A DNA stretch of 5,583 nt from DATAQC01 sp039649175 (GCA_039649175.1 JBBWZS010000074.1:1-5583); one strand, 5' to 3'. Positions 1 through 5,583 are shown, counted from the first letter of the stretch. The notes: generated by a model not told the origin, from the sequence alone. Program-made: numbers and translations.

Positions 1-894
1 AGCGTGTGCGTCGACAACGTCCCCGTGCTCGCAGAGTCCCGGGGGCGTCTCGTCTCCTGCCACTTCGGCGGGCTCAAGACCCTGCTCAGCGCCGAGCGCG
101 TGTCCAAGACGTTCCGGGCCCACGGCAGCGAGGTCCGGGCCGTTTCCGATGTGTCGTTCACCCTGAACGAGGGTGAGGCGGTGGGCCTCATCGGCCCCTC
201 GGGCAGCGGCAAGTCGACCCTGTCGAAGATGCTCACCGGCCAGTTGGCCCCCGACAGCGGCCGGGTCATGCTCGAAGGCGCCCCGCTGCCCACGTCGTGG
301 CGCAAGGCCGACAAGGCCATCCACCGGCGTATCCAACTGGTCATGCAGGACCCCTTCGACGCCCTGTCGCCCCGGCTCAGCGTCGAAGCGCTGGTGCGCG
401 AGCCCCTCGACCTGCTGGGCGACGACGGCCGGGCCGAGCGGGCCACCAAGGTGATGGAGACCATCGAGAGCGTGGGCCTGCCCACTTCACGGGCGTTCGT
501 CACCTCCCACACCCACGAGCTGTCGGGGGGCCAGTTGCAACGGGTGGCGCTGGCCCGGGCCCTCATCGTGGGCCCCAAGCTCCTGGTGGCCGACGAGCCC
601 ACCAGCATGCTCGACGCCTCCGAGCAGGCCCGCCTGCTGGTGGTCATGCGTGAGCGCCAGGTGGAAATGGGCCTGGGGCTGGTCCTCGTTTCCCACGACA
701 TGGCCGTTGTGCGTAAGGTCACCGATCGCATCGTTGTTCTCGACCGGGGCGAGGTGGTCGAGGAAGGTCCGTCACAACGGGTGTCGACGGCGCCCGAGAG
801 CCCCACCGCCCGGCGCCTCATCGAGGCGGCGCCGTCCATGTCGCTGACCGAATCGCCCGAACCTGAGACGCTCATCCACAAAAGGGGAAGCTGA
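1..894 (+). CDS. Oligopeptide/dipeptide ABC transporter ATP-binding protein, probable fused OppD-OppF type, 5' end outside window
   Basis: This is the ATPase that powers a family 5 (peptide/nickel/opine type) ABC importer at the inner face of the membrane. Residues are counted from the first codon in the window. Seen: Walker A GPSGSGKST at 65-73, Q-loop Gln116, signature LSGGQ at 174-178, Walker B LLVADE at 194-199 with catalytic Glu199, D-loop SMLD at 202-205 and switch His232, so the domain is complete. Residues 3-22 (C-x5-P-x-L-x5-GR-x3-CHF) look like the C-terminal Cys/His tail of OppD/DppD subunits. They run on without a stop into the beta strand LLSAERVSKTF of an OppF-like domain. I therefore read it as the second half of a fused ATPase, as in GsiA or YejF. 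The alternative is a separate gene starting at GTG 4, CTG 82 or GTG 100; the first would carry a useless tail and the last would lose the first strand. The stop overlaps the next gene's ATG. ATPase identity is near certain; the fusion is inferred. Confidence 0.9.
   Translation, partial: SVCVDNVPVLAESRGRLVSCHFGGLKTLLSAERVSKTFRAHGSEVRAVSDVSFTLNEGEAVGLIGPSGSGKSTLSKMLTGQLAPDSGRVMLEGAPLPTSWRKADKAIHRRIQLVMQDPFDALSPRLSVEALVREPLDLLGDDGRAERATKVMETIESVGLPTSRAFVTSHTHELSGGQLQRVALARALIVGPKLLVADEPTSMLDASEQARLLVVMRERQVEMGLGLVLVSHDMAVVRKVTDRIVVLDRGEVVEEGPSQRVSTAPESPTARRLIEAAPSMSLTESPEPETLIHKRGS
882..890 (+). promoter_or_regulatory. Ribosome binding site for the family 5 solute-binding protein
   Basis: The purine run AAGGGGAAG lies inside the last codons of the ATPase gene. 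Its GG-rich core ends about 5-6 bases before ATG 894, a good distance. The in-frame ATG at 903 would be about 15 bases from the core, so the spacing favours 894 as the start, although 903 would give the tidier signal peptide MDRRTFLRTSLG. Confidence 0.6.
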
Positions 895-2567
895 TGGACC
901 CGATGGACCGACGGACCTTCCTGCGGACGAGCCTCGGCGCGGCCGGCGCGCTGGCCGTGATCTCGTGCTCGAAGTCGTCGAAGAGCTCCAAGGCGGGGGG
1001 CACCACCGGCTCGACGGCCAGCCTCACCTCGCCCGTGCCCCGGCCCACCATCCGCCTGTCGGGGGCCATCGACTTCGGCTACCCGACGCCGTTCGCCTAC
1101 TTCGCCGCTCCCGGCTTCGCCTTCATGAACTACATCTACGACACCCTGCTGCAGGAGGACACCGACGGCAAGATGCTGCCGATGCTGGCGGCCAGCTTCG
1201 ACCGCGCCCCCGACGGCCTCACCTACACGTTCCAGATGCGCAACGGGCCCAAATGGCACGACGGCCAGCCCGTCACCGCCGACGACGTGGCCTTCACCTA
1301 CCAGTACTTCAAGTCCCAGACGCTGTCGCCCCAGCTGACCGCCCTGCCCACCGACATCGTCGACGTGCAGGCCACCGGCCCGTCGACGGTCGTGATCCGC
1401 CTCGACAAGCCGGCCGTCACCTTCGAGAGCCAGGTCGCCGGCGAGCTCCCGATCATCCCCCGCCACATCTGGTCGACCATCGCCGATGCAGGCAAGGCCC
1501 AGAGCCCCGACGTCCTGGTGGGCTCGGGCCCGTACAAGCTGGCCGAGCACACCGTGGGCGAGGGCACCTACCTGTTCAACGCCAACGACGATTACTACCT
1601 GGGCCGGCCGTTCGTGAAGCGCATCGAGTTCAGGCCGGTGAGCGCCGACGATCTGAGTGCCCTCCAGGCCGGTCAGATCGACGAGGCCGAGACCGACGTC
1701 TTCGGCACCCCGAGCGACACCCTGGCCCCATTCCGCGACAACCCGCAGTACGGCGTCAGCACCAACAAGGCGGGCATCTGCGTCCCCCTCAAATGGAACG
1801 AGACCAAGGGCGGGGCCCTGGCCGATGCCCGGTTCCGCAAGGCGTGCGCCAAGGCCATCAACCTCGACGACATCGTGACCCGGGTGGCCGGGGGTAACGG
1901 GTTGCCCGGCAACGCCGGCTACCTGGTGCCGGGGAACCCCTACTTCACCGCCGTCCCCCAGCCCGGGTTCGACATCGCCGGTGCCAACAAGATGCTCGAC
2001 GACGCCGGCTACACCCGCAGCAGTCCCACCGCCACCCGCCAGGGCCCCGACGGCAAGCCCCTCAAGTACACCCTCACCGTGGTCAGCGGCATCCCCGCCG
2101 TGCTCGAGCTGGTGACCGGTTCACTGAAGAAGATCGGCGTCGACCTCACGCCGGTCCAGGTGCCGCTGCCCAATGTCCTCGGGGGCGCCGACTACGAGAT
2201 GATCATCGGCTTCGACGGTGGCATCACCCAGGACACCGACCCCGACCAGCTCCGCCTGGTGTTCGACTCGAAGTCGACGGCCTTCCAGCACCCCAAGGGC
2301 TACAGCAATCCCCAGGTCGACCAACTCGTGGCCCAGCAGGCGGTCACCCTCGACGTGGCCGAGCGCAAGAAGATCCTCGCTCAGCTCCAACCCATCGTGG
2401 CCGACGACCTGCCGGTGATGCCCCTCTACTACCCGGACCAGTTCAGCGTCTTCAACCGCAAGGTGTTCGACCAGTGGAGCGACAGCGGGAACGCCCTCAC
2501 CGAGGCAAAGCGCAACTTCATGACGGGGCTGAAGTCGGGCCTCACCATTCGTCCGAGCTCCGGTTAG
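894..2567 (+). CDS. ABC transporter substrate-binding protein, family 5 (DppA/OppA-like), Tat lipoprotein
   Basis: This is the extracytoplasmic receptor of a peptide/nickel/opine-type importer, 557 aa, normal for SBP_bac_5. The N-terminus has a twin-arginine motif (DRRTFLR, residues 5-11), a hydrophobic stretch and a lipobox VISC with Cys25 as the lipid attachment site. A Ser/Lys/Gly-rich spacer to about residue 45 follows. Family landmarks are in the right order: LPMLAASF and PDGLTYTFQMRNG (95-118), WHDGQPVTADDVAFTY (121-136), PIIPRHIW (186-193), GSGPYKL (210-216), YYLGRPFVKRIEFR (234-247), ARFRKACAKAIN (312-323), ML-DDAGY (367-373) and the C-terminal DLPVMPLYYPDQF (505-517). It overlaps the ATPase stop by one base (TGATG), indicating translational coupling and a shared importer. 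The ligand cannot be told from sequence: peptides are likeliest by family, but opines, glycans or metal chelates also occur. Confidence 0.93.
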   Translation: MDPMDRRTFLRTSLGAAGALAVISCSKSSKSSKAGGTTGSTASLTSPVPRPTIRLSGAIDFGYPTPFAYFAAPGFAFMNYIYDTLLQEDTDGKMLPMLAASFDRAPDGLTYTFQMRNGPKWHDGQPVTADDVAFTYQYFKSQTLSPQLTALPTDIVDVQATGPSTVVIRLDKPAVTFESQVAGELPIIPRHIWSTIADAGKAQSPDVLVGSGPYKLAEHTVGEGTYLFNANDDYYLGRPFVKRIEFRPVSADDLSALQAGQIDEAETDVFGTPSDTLAPFRDNPQYGVSTNKAGICVPLKWNETKGGALADARFRKACAKAINLDDIVTRVAGGNGLPGNAGYLVPGNPYFTAVPQPGFDIAGANKMLDDAGYTRSSPTATRQGPDGKPLKYTLTVVSGIPAVLELVTGSLKKIGVDLTPVQVPLPNVLGGADYEMIIGFDGGITQDTDPDQLRLVFDSKSTAFQHPKGYSNPQVDQLVAQQAVTLDVAERKKILAQLQPIVADDLPVMPLYYPDQFSVFNRKVFDQWSDSGNALTEAKRNFMTGLKSGLTIRPSSG

Positions 2568-2678
2568 TTAATCGCCGGGGAAAGAAGGTCATTGTGGGCG
2601 GGGCGGGTCATCGACTAGCTTTGGGACATCGTCGCGTCATCTTCGCTCCCGGCCCTTCGCAGGATCCGGCCCCTCCTC
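2568..2678 (+). other. Intergenic gap between the family 5 receptor and the small membrane protein
   Basis: This 111-bp gap interrupts an otherwise tightly packed gene row. A short stem, CTCCGG (about 2557-2562) with CCGGGG (2575-2580), can form across the stop codon, but no T run follows, so it is not a convincing terminator. The gap also holds the weak promoter-like motif listed separately. The break makes it plausible, though unproven, that the next two genes form their own transcription unit. Confidence 0.5.
2592..2621 (+). promoter_or_regulatory. Weak promoter-like motif ahead of the small membrane protein
   Basis: TTGTGG (2592-2597) and TAGCTT (2616-2621) are 18 bases apart. They match the first three bases of a -35 consensus and the TAnnnT pattern of a -10. 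A start of transcription would fall near 2628. The match is weak and such pairs occur by chance, so it is supported mainly by its place in a gap between gene groups. Confidence 0.25.
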
Positions 2679-2942
2679 ATGGGGCTGCTGCTGGTGGGTA
2701 TCGCCCTGAGCGTGGTCATGACGCCGTCGGCCCTGCGGGCCCAGCAGGCCCCGCCCAGCCAGCCCCCGGGCGGCTACGGGCTGACCCCGCAGAACGGCAC
2801 CGTGCCTGCTCGCGACCTGGCCCTGGCGGCCAAGTCGAGCGGCACCGACCTCACCTGGTTGTGGGTCCTCATCGTGGTCCTGATCCTGGCCCTTCTCGCC
2901 GCCGCTGCGGCCTACCTGTTCAGCCGTCGGGCCCAGGCTTGA
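2679..2942 (+). CDS. Small predicted membrane protein of unknown function
   Basis: I do not recognise this 87-aa protein. It has a hydrophobic N-terminal segment (1-17) that could be a signal peptide cleaved after LRA (19-21). Next comes a Pro/Gln/Gly-rich outside stretch (22-58), then a strong transmembrane helix (about 59-81, WLWVLIVVLILALLAAAAAYL), and a short positive tail, SRRAQA, expected in the cytoplasm. This gives a type I topology. ATG 2679 is the only ATG, GTG or TTG between the in-frame stop TAG at 2616 and GTG 2694. AGGA at 2661-2664 is a distant, weak ribosome site. The stop lies ten bases before the next gene's ATG, so the two are probably cotranscribed. It may assist or anchor the neighbouring receptor, but nothing in the sequence shows this. 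That it is a real gene rests on the coherent topology and tight spacing. Confidence 0.6.
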   Translation: MGLLLVGIALSVVMTPSALRAQQAPPSQPPGGYGLTPQNGTVPARDLALAAKSSGTDLTWLWVLIVVLILALLAAAAAYLFSRRAQA

Positions 2943-2952
2943 CCCGCACGCC

Positions 2953-4392
2953 ATGAGCGGCGTCGGGGTCCCTCGGCGCCAGTTCCTGAAGCTGGCGGGG
3001 GGTGCGGGAGCGGCGGTCGTCGCCGCCTCGTCCTCGGGCACGCTGCTCAGTTCGTGCACCAGCGCGTCGTCGTCCGACGACGCCCTCCAGATCGGTGTGA
3101 TCCTGCCCATGACCGGGTCGGGCACCTCCATCGGGCAGGTGTCGTTCGACGCCCTCAACTCGTCGGTGAGCCAGATCAACTCCACCGGCGGCGCCTCCGG
3201 TCGCAAGATCAAGCTCGTCTTCGCCGACACCGGTTCAGAGCCGGCGGCAGCCGCCGGCGTGTACGCCAAGATGGCCGCCCAGAAGGGCATCCTGGGCATC
3301 CTGTGGTGCGGGGCGCCGGGCCTCGACACCGTCCAGGCCCGCATCTCCTCCGACGGCATCCCCGTGGTGGTCGCCTACGCCGACCCCCTCTCCCAGGGCA
3401 CCCTCTTCCCGGCGCCCGGCGCCCCCCGGTCGATGTTCCAGGTGTCGGTGGGCGACATCCAGGTCAAGACGGTGCTGTCCAACTACGCCCGCCAGGACCG
3501 GGGCTACAACTCCTCCGCGTTCATCTACGACCGTGAGCTCGACGCGTACGGCAACACCCGGCACAACTTCGAGCAGGCCTTCGGCGGTGCCGGCCTCACC
3601 GTCAAAGGGGTGGAGACGTTCGCCGCCGGTGACACCGATATGGGCGGCCAGATCGCCAGCCTGCAGTCCGGCGCCCCTCAGGTCGTCTACATCGACGGCT
3701 ACGCCGACGACGCCGCCACCGTGGTCATGGGCCTGGCCGACAAGAACGCGTCCTACATCGACACGCCCACCGCCAAGGGGCCCGACTGGCACCCCCACGT
3801 CTTCGGCTCGCTGCGTGACATCAACAAGTTCTGGGCCGACACCGCCGGCGAGGCGGCCGTGGTGGGGTCGGCGTCGGCGTGGCCCCTCGGCGGGCTCCCC
3901 TTCCTGCCCAGCTACAACATCGGCAAGTGGCTGAAGAAGTACACCGGCAAGACCGCGCAGGGCGGCGAAGAGGCCCCCGCCGACGGGCTGGCCACGCTGC
4001 TCGAGGGCATGAAGAAGGCCGGCTCCAGCGACCGGGCCAAGGTCGTGGCCGGCATCGAGTCCATGGGCAAGATCATGTTCGCCACCATCCCGTTCGGCTA
4101 CGGCAGCGACCGCCACAACGCCATCGTCCCCGAAGACGTGACGGTGATGACCCTCGAGCGTCTGCGTGGTCCCACACCGACCGACCCGCCCTACGACCTG
4201 GGCCGCGAGTGGCAGACGGGCGGCGCCTACGCCAACGCCGGGGCCGCCGGCACGCTGTTGGTGCGGCCCACCCTCGACGCCAACAAGAGCGTCCACCCCG
4301 ACATCATGGGCCAGGTCATGCAGGAGGGCTTCGGCACCCAGTGCACCAAGGCGGCCGACGGCACCCTGTCGAAGGCGTGCAAGATCCACTGA
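2953..4392 (+). CDS. ABC transporter substrate-binding protein, branched-chain amino acid type (Peripla_BP_6), Tat lipoprotein
   Basis: This 479-aa receptor belongs to the LivJ-like type I periplasmic-binding fold, whose members bind branched-chain amino acids, amides, urea or small aromatic acids outside the membrane. A twin-arginine motif (PRRQFLKLAGG, 7-17) is followed by a hydrophobic region and lipobox LSSC with Cys35 as the likely lipidation site. The mature part opens with the family start, LQIGVILPMTGSGTSIGQ (45-62), then INSTGGASGRKIKLVFADTG (75-94), matching the usual INxxGGxxGRKIxLV pattern. IPVVVAYADP (136-145) and YNIGKWLKKYTGKT (321-334) fit the later parts of the two lobes. Three cysteines (119, 464, 476) remain after the lipobox. 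It starts ten bases after the small membrane protein, with no clear Shine-Dalgarno sequence and no other nearby in-frame start. No matching permeases or ATPases are visible, so the ligand and partners are unknown. Confidence 0.92.
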   Translation: MSGVGVPRRQFLKLAGGAGAAVVAASSSGTLLSSCTSASSSDDALQIGVILPMTGSGTSIGQVSFDALNSSVSQINSTGGASGRKIKLVFADTGSEPAAAAGVYAKMAAQKGILGILWCGAPGLDTVQARISSDGIPVVVAYADPLSQGTLFPAPGAPRSMFQVSVGDIQVKTVLSNYARQDRGYNSSAFIYDRELDAYGNTRHNFEQAFGGAGLTVKGVETFAAGDTDMGGQIASLQSGAPQVVYIDGYADDAATVVMGLADKNASYIDTPTAKGPDWHPHVFGSLRDINKFWADTAGEAAVVGSASAWPLGGLPFLPSYNIGKWLKKYTGKTAQGGEEAPADGLATLLEGMKKAGSSDRAKVVAGIESMGKIMFATIPFGYGSDRHNAIVPEDVTVMTLERLRGPTPTDPPYDLGREWQTGGAYANAGAAGTLLVRPTLDANKSVHPDIMGQVMQEGFGTQCTKAADGTLSKACKIH

Positions 4393-4417
4393 GTTCTTTG
4401 CTGTTCCGTTGTGTTGT
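4393..4417. other. Gap between convergent genes
   Basis: Only 25 bases separate the stop of the branched-chain type receptor from the stop of the opposite-strand hydrolase. The plus strand here has 14 T and no A, against a very GC-rich background. No stem-loop precedes the T-rich run on the plus strand, so I do not call an intrinsic terminator, though it is where transcription from both sides should end. Confidence 0.5.
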
Positions 4418-5233
4418 TCAGCCGGCGGCGAGCGACGTGACCTTGGCGATCAGGGCGGTGGTCTTTCCGGCGCCCAGCAGGCGTCCGTGGGTCTGGGGGA
4501 ACGTGTAGCGCGCCGCGCCTTGCAGGAACGGCGACTCGGCGGGCACGGCGCCGTCGAAGCCGTGGTGGCCGCTGCGTAGCCAGCGCCACAGCCACGGGTC
4601 GCCGCCGATGGTCGTGTACACCTCGCCGGCTGGCTCCGTGGTGCCCAGCAGGGTCAGGAACGACGAGTTGGGCGCCATGTCGGCGGCGATGCCGTCCCAG
4701 TCGCTGTGGCCGGGCCCGAGGGTGGCTTCGAGGAAGCCGATCCTCGTGCCGTGGTTCGGGGTGGCGACCATCACCAGGTCGTCGACGCGGGCCGACCACG
4801 ACAGCGTGTCATTTGTTGTCGGCAGGGCCTCGGTCTTTTCGATGAGGTAGCGCATGATGAGGCCACCCACCGAGTGGGCCACCACGTCGATCACCTGATG
4901 CGCCGGATCGAAGCCGGCCCGGCGCACGGCATCGTCGATGGCCGGCGCCACGGTCTGTGTCGCCAGTTGCGGGATGTGAACGTCGGGCGACGACGCCTTC
5001 CACGTCAACGGTTGGATGCCGGCGACGTCGGGGTTGAAGTCGATGACGGTGAGGCCGTCGTGTTGCAGTCGGTTGGTGAGCGGGCCGAAGCCCGAACCGT
5101 CGCTACCGAGCCCGGCGATCTCGACGACGGGGAAGCGCCCCCGGCCAACGCCCATCGACCCGATCGGCGTGGTGACCTGGGTGTCGAGCCGTGTGAGCAC
5201 GAACGACGCCAGGCCCACGACGGCGACGGTCAT
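4418..5233 (-). CDS. Membrane-anchored alpha/beta-hydrolase, lipase-like
   Basis: This 271-aa protein is a probable serine esterase or lipase held outside the membrane by an N-terminal signal anchor (about 1-14). The nucleophile elbow is AHSVGG (119-124) with Ser121, the Ala-x-Ser-x-Gly variant known from Bacillus lipases. TPNHGT (158-163) is typical of lipases. The acid is probably Asp227 in FDGAVPAES and the base His249 in PQTHGRLL, giving the order Ser, Asp, His. The oxyanion loop EIAGLGSDGSGFGPL (38-52) has AG where most relatives have HG. ATG 5233 is the only standard start, but it has no ribosome site. The frame stays open upstream to about 5440 and reads as an Arg-rich stretch directly before the anchor, so the true N-terminus may be longer. 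It converges with the receptor gene and is not in its operon. The substrate is unknown. Confidence 0.82.
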   Translation of the reverse strand: MTVAVVGLASFVLTRLDTQVTTPIGSMGVGRGRFPVVEIAGLGSDGSGFGPLTNRLQHDGLTVIDFNPDVAGIQPLTWKASSPDVHIPQLATQTVAPAIDDAVRRAGFDPAHQVIDVVAHSVGGLIMRYLIEKTEALPTTNDTLSWSARVDDLVMVATPNHGTRIGFLEATLGPGHSDWDGIAADMAPNSSFLTLLGTTEPAGEVYTTIGGDPWLWRWLRSGHHGFDGAVPAESPFLQGAARYTFPQTHGRLLGAGKTTALIAKVTSLAAG

Positions 5234-5356
5234 GGGGACGGCTCGAATGACGCGTTGCCACCGTGACCGTGAGGTGATCCGTGGGATGCCGTCGATCCTC
5301 GCGCGGCGCCGTGTCGGGTCGTGTCGCCGGACACCGGTGGATTCGAGTGCAGCCGT

Positions 5357-5362
5357 TACGAT
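5357..5362 (+). promoter_or_regulatory. Possible -10 element for the tRNA-Arg gene
   Basis: TACGAT fits the TAnnnT -10 pattern common in actinobacteria and sits 44 bases before the tRNA, in the gap divergent from the hydrolase gene. I find no convincing -35 element at 16-19 bases upstream, so this is only a candidate. Confidence 0.3.
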
Positions 5363-5406
5363 CGGTGCCGGAGGCGTGTGGGCAGGATCTCGCCAAACGC
5401 CGCCCC

Positions 5407-5479
5407 GCCCCCGTAGCTCAGAGGATAGAGCGTCGGTTTCCTAAACCGTGCGTCGGAGGTTCGAATCCTCCCGGGGGCG
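5407..5479 (+). tRNA. tRNA-Arg, anticodon CCT
   Basis: A 73-base cloverleaf folds by eye. Acceptor GCCCCCG (5407-5413) pairs perfectly with CGGGGGC (5472-5478). The D stem is GCTC/GAGC (5416-5419, 5428-5431). The anticodon stem TCGGT/ACCGT (5433-5437, 5445-5449) has one T-T mismatch at its top. The loop TTCCTAA gives anticodon CCT (5440-5442), which reads AGG. The T arm is GGAGG-TTCGAAT-CCTCC (5455-5471). The D loop has A after GG (5425), the A20 identity base of arginine tRNAs. The discriminator is G5479 and the next bases are CCG, so the CCA end is not encoded and must be added enzymatically. No intron is seen. Confidence 0.96.
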
Positions 5480-5506
5480 CCGCAAAAGTGCTGGTGAGAG
5501 GGTTGG

Positions 5507-5525
5507 CGAGTGCGACTCGGTCGCA
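5507..5525 (+). other. Two overlapping short inverted repeats downstream of the tRNA
   Basis: TGCGAC (5511-5516) pairs with GTCGCA (5520-5525) around a three-base loop. CGAGT (5507-5511) also pairs with ACTCG (5515-5519) around GCG. The two stems share bases and cannot form together. No T run follows, so this is at best a weak end signal or processing barrier for the tRNA transcript. Confidence 0.35.
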
Positions 5526-5532
5526 GAAGTTG

Positions 5533-5548
5533 GGTTACATAACCGGTT
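5533..5548. repeat. Composite inverted repeat GGTTA-CA-TAACC-GGTT
   Basis: GGTTA (5533-5537) and TAACC (5540-5544) form a perfect inverted repeat around CA, and AACCGGTT (5541-5548) is an overlapping 8-base palindrome. Three copies of the GGTT/AACC half-site thus lie within 16 bases in a relatively AT-rich stretch. It could be a protein-binding site; no partner is visible. Confidence 0.45.
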
Positions 5549-5572
5549 TGGGCCATCCAGTGGGCCATCCAG
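5549..5572. repeat. Perfect tandem repeat, two 12-base units
   Basis: TGGGCCATCCAG occurs at 5549-5560 and again directly at 5561-5572. The two copies are identical and adjoin the composite inverted repeat. No coding frame I can support covers them. Confidence 0.8.
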
Positions 5573-5583
5573 CGTGGTAGCGT

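Noticed and set aside
965..1897. Alternative plus-strand frame inside the family 5 receptor
   Set aside because: The product is a low-complexity Arg/His/Pro/Gly mix typical of the wrong frame of GC-rich DNA.
2557..2580. Stem-loop across the stop of the family 5 receptor as a terminator
   Set aside because: The stem is six pairs with one G-T pair and an 11-base loop, and purines rather than a T run follow it.
2637..3359. Minus-strand open frame of 240 codons across the small membrane protein and the start of the second receptor
   Set aside because: It overlaps two better-supported plus-strand genes and shows no recognisable fold, signal or ribosome site.
3235..4389. Long open frame (384 codons) on the minus strand opposite the LivJ-type receptor gene
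   Set aside because: It is a mirror of the strong third-position GC bias of the real gene. Its product is a Gly/Val/His/Ala-rich sequence with no domain, while the plus-strand gene has clear family motifs.
3879..4508. Plus-strand frame overlapping the end of the second receptor and running into the hydrolase gene
   Set aside because: It is Arg/Pro-rich without motifs and overlaps two convincing genes.
5356..5568. Minus-strand frame through the tRNA (contains GRIRTSDARFRKPTLYPLS)
   Set aside because: It is the classic spurious antisense translation of a tRNA and has no independent support.
5281..5580. Plus-strand frame through the tRNA (contains RIERRFPKPCVGGSNPPG)
   Set aside because: This peptide is the well-known false translation of a tRNA gene; the cloverleaf explains the sequence.
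1..5583. CRISPR array, transposase, toxin-antitoxin or defence genes
   Set aside because: No spaced repeats, no transposase or integrase motifs and no small paired genes of that kind were found on either strand.

Overview
The window is GC-rich throughout. Its codons are strongly biased to G/C in the third position, and it carries two Tat-type lipoprotein signal peptides, one on each of two ABC transporter solute-binding proteins. This suggests a high-GC actinobacterium, perhaps close to the Acidimicrobiia. The taxon is an inference from base composition and protein style; no marker gene proves it.

Layout from left to right. Positions 1-894 hold the 3' part of an oligopeptide/dipeptide-type ABC ATPase. 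Its first ~22 residues match the C-terminal tail of an OppD/DppD-like subunit and run in frame, with no stop, into a complete OppF/DppF-like nucleotide-binding domain. The gene is therefore probably a fused two-ATPase protein cut by the window edge. Overlapping its stop by one base is a family 5 (DppA/OppA-like) Tat lipoprotein (894-2567), the substrate receptor of the same importer. A 111-bp gap with a weak promoter-like motif follows. Then come a small, unrecognised two-segment membrane protein (2679-2942) and, ten bases later, a second solute-binding lipoprotein of the branched-chain amino acid type (2953-4392). No permease or ATPase for this second receptor lies in the window.

On the opposite strand, converging on it across a 25-bp gap, is a membrane-anchored alpha/beta-hydrolase resembling bacterial lipases (5233-4418). 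Divergent from the hydrolase is a tRNA-Arg gene with anticodon CCT (5407-5479). The last ~75 bases after the tRNA hold no gene I can support, but they contain a cluster of short inverted and tandem repeats.

The first two genes form an obvious import module: receptor plus ATPase, with permeases expected upstream. The second receptor and small membrane protein may be a separate transcription unit. I see no CRISPR array, transposase, toxin-antitoxin or defence gene. Most of the window is ordinary transport and housekeeping content. The points worth a second look are the ATPase fusion, the unexplained small membrane protein, and the repeat cluster beside the tRNA.
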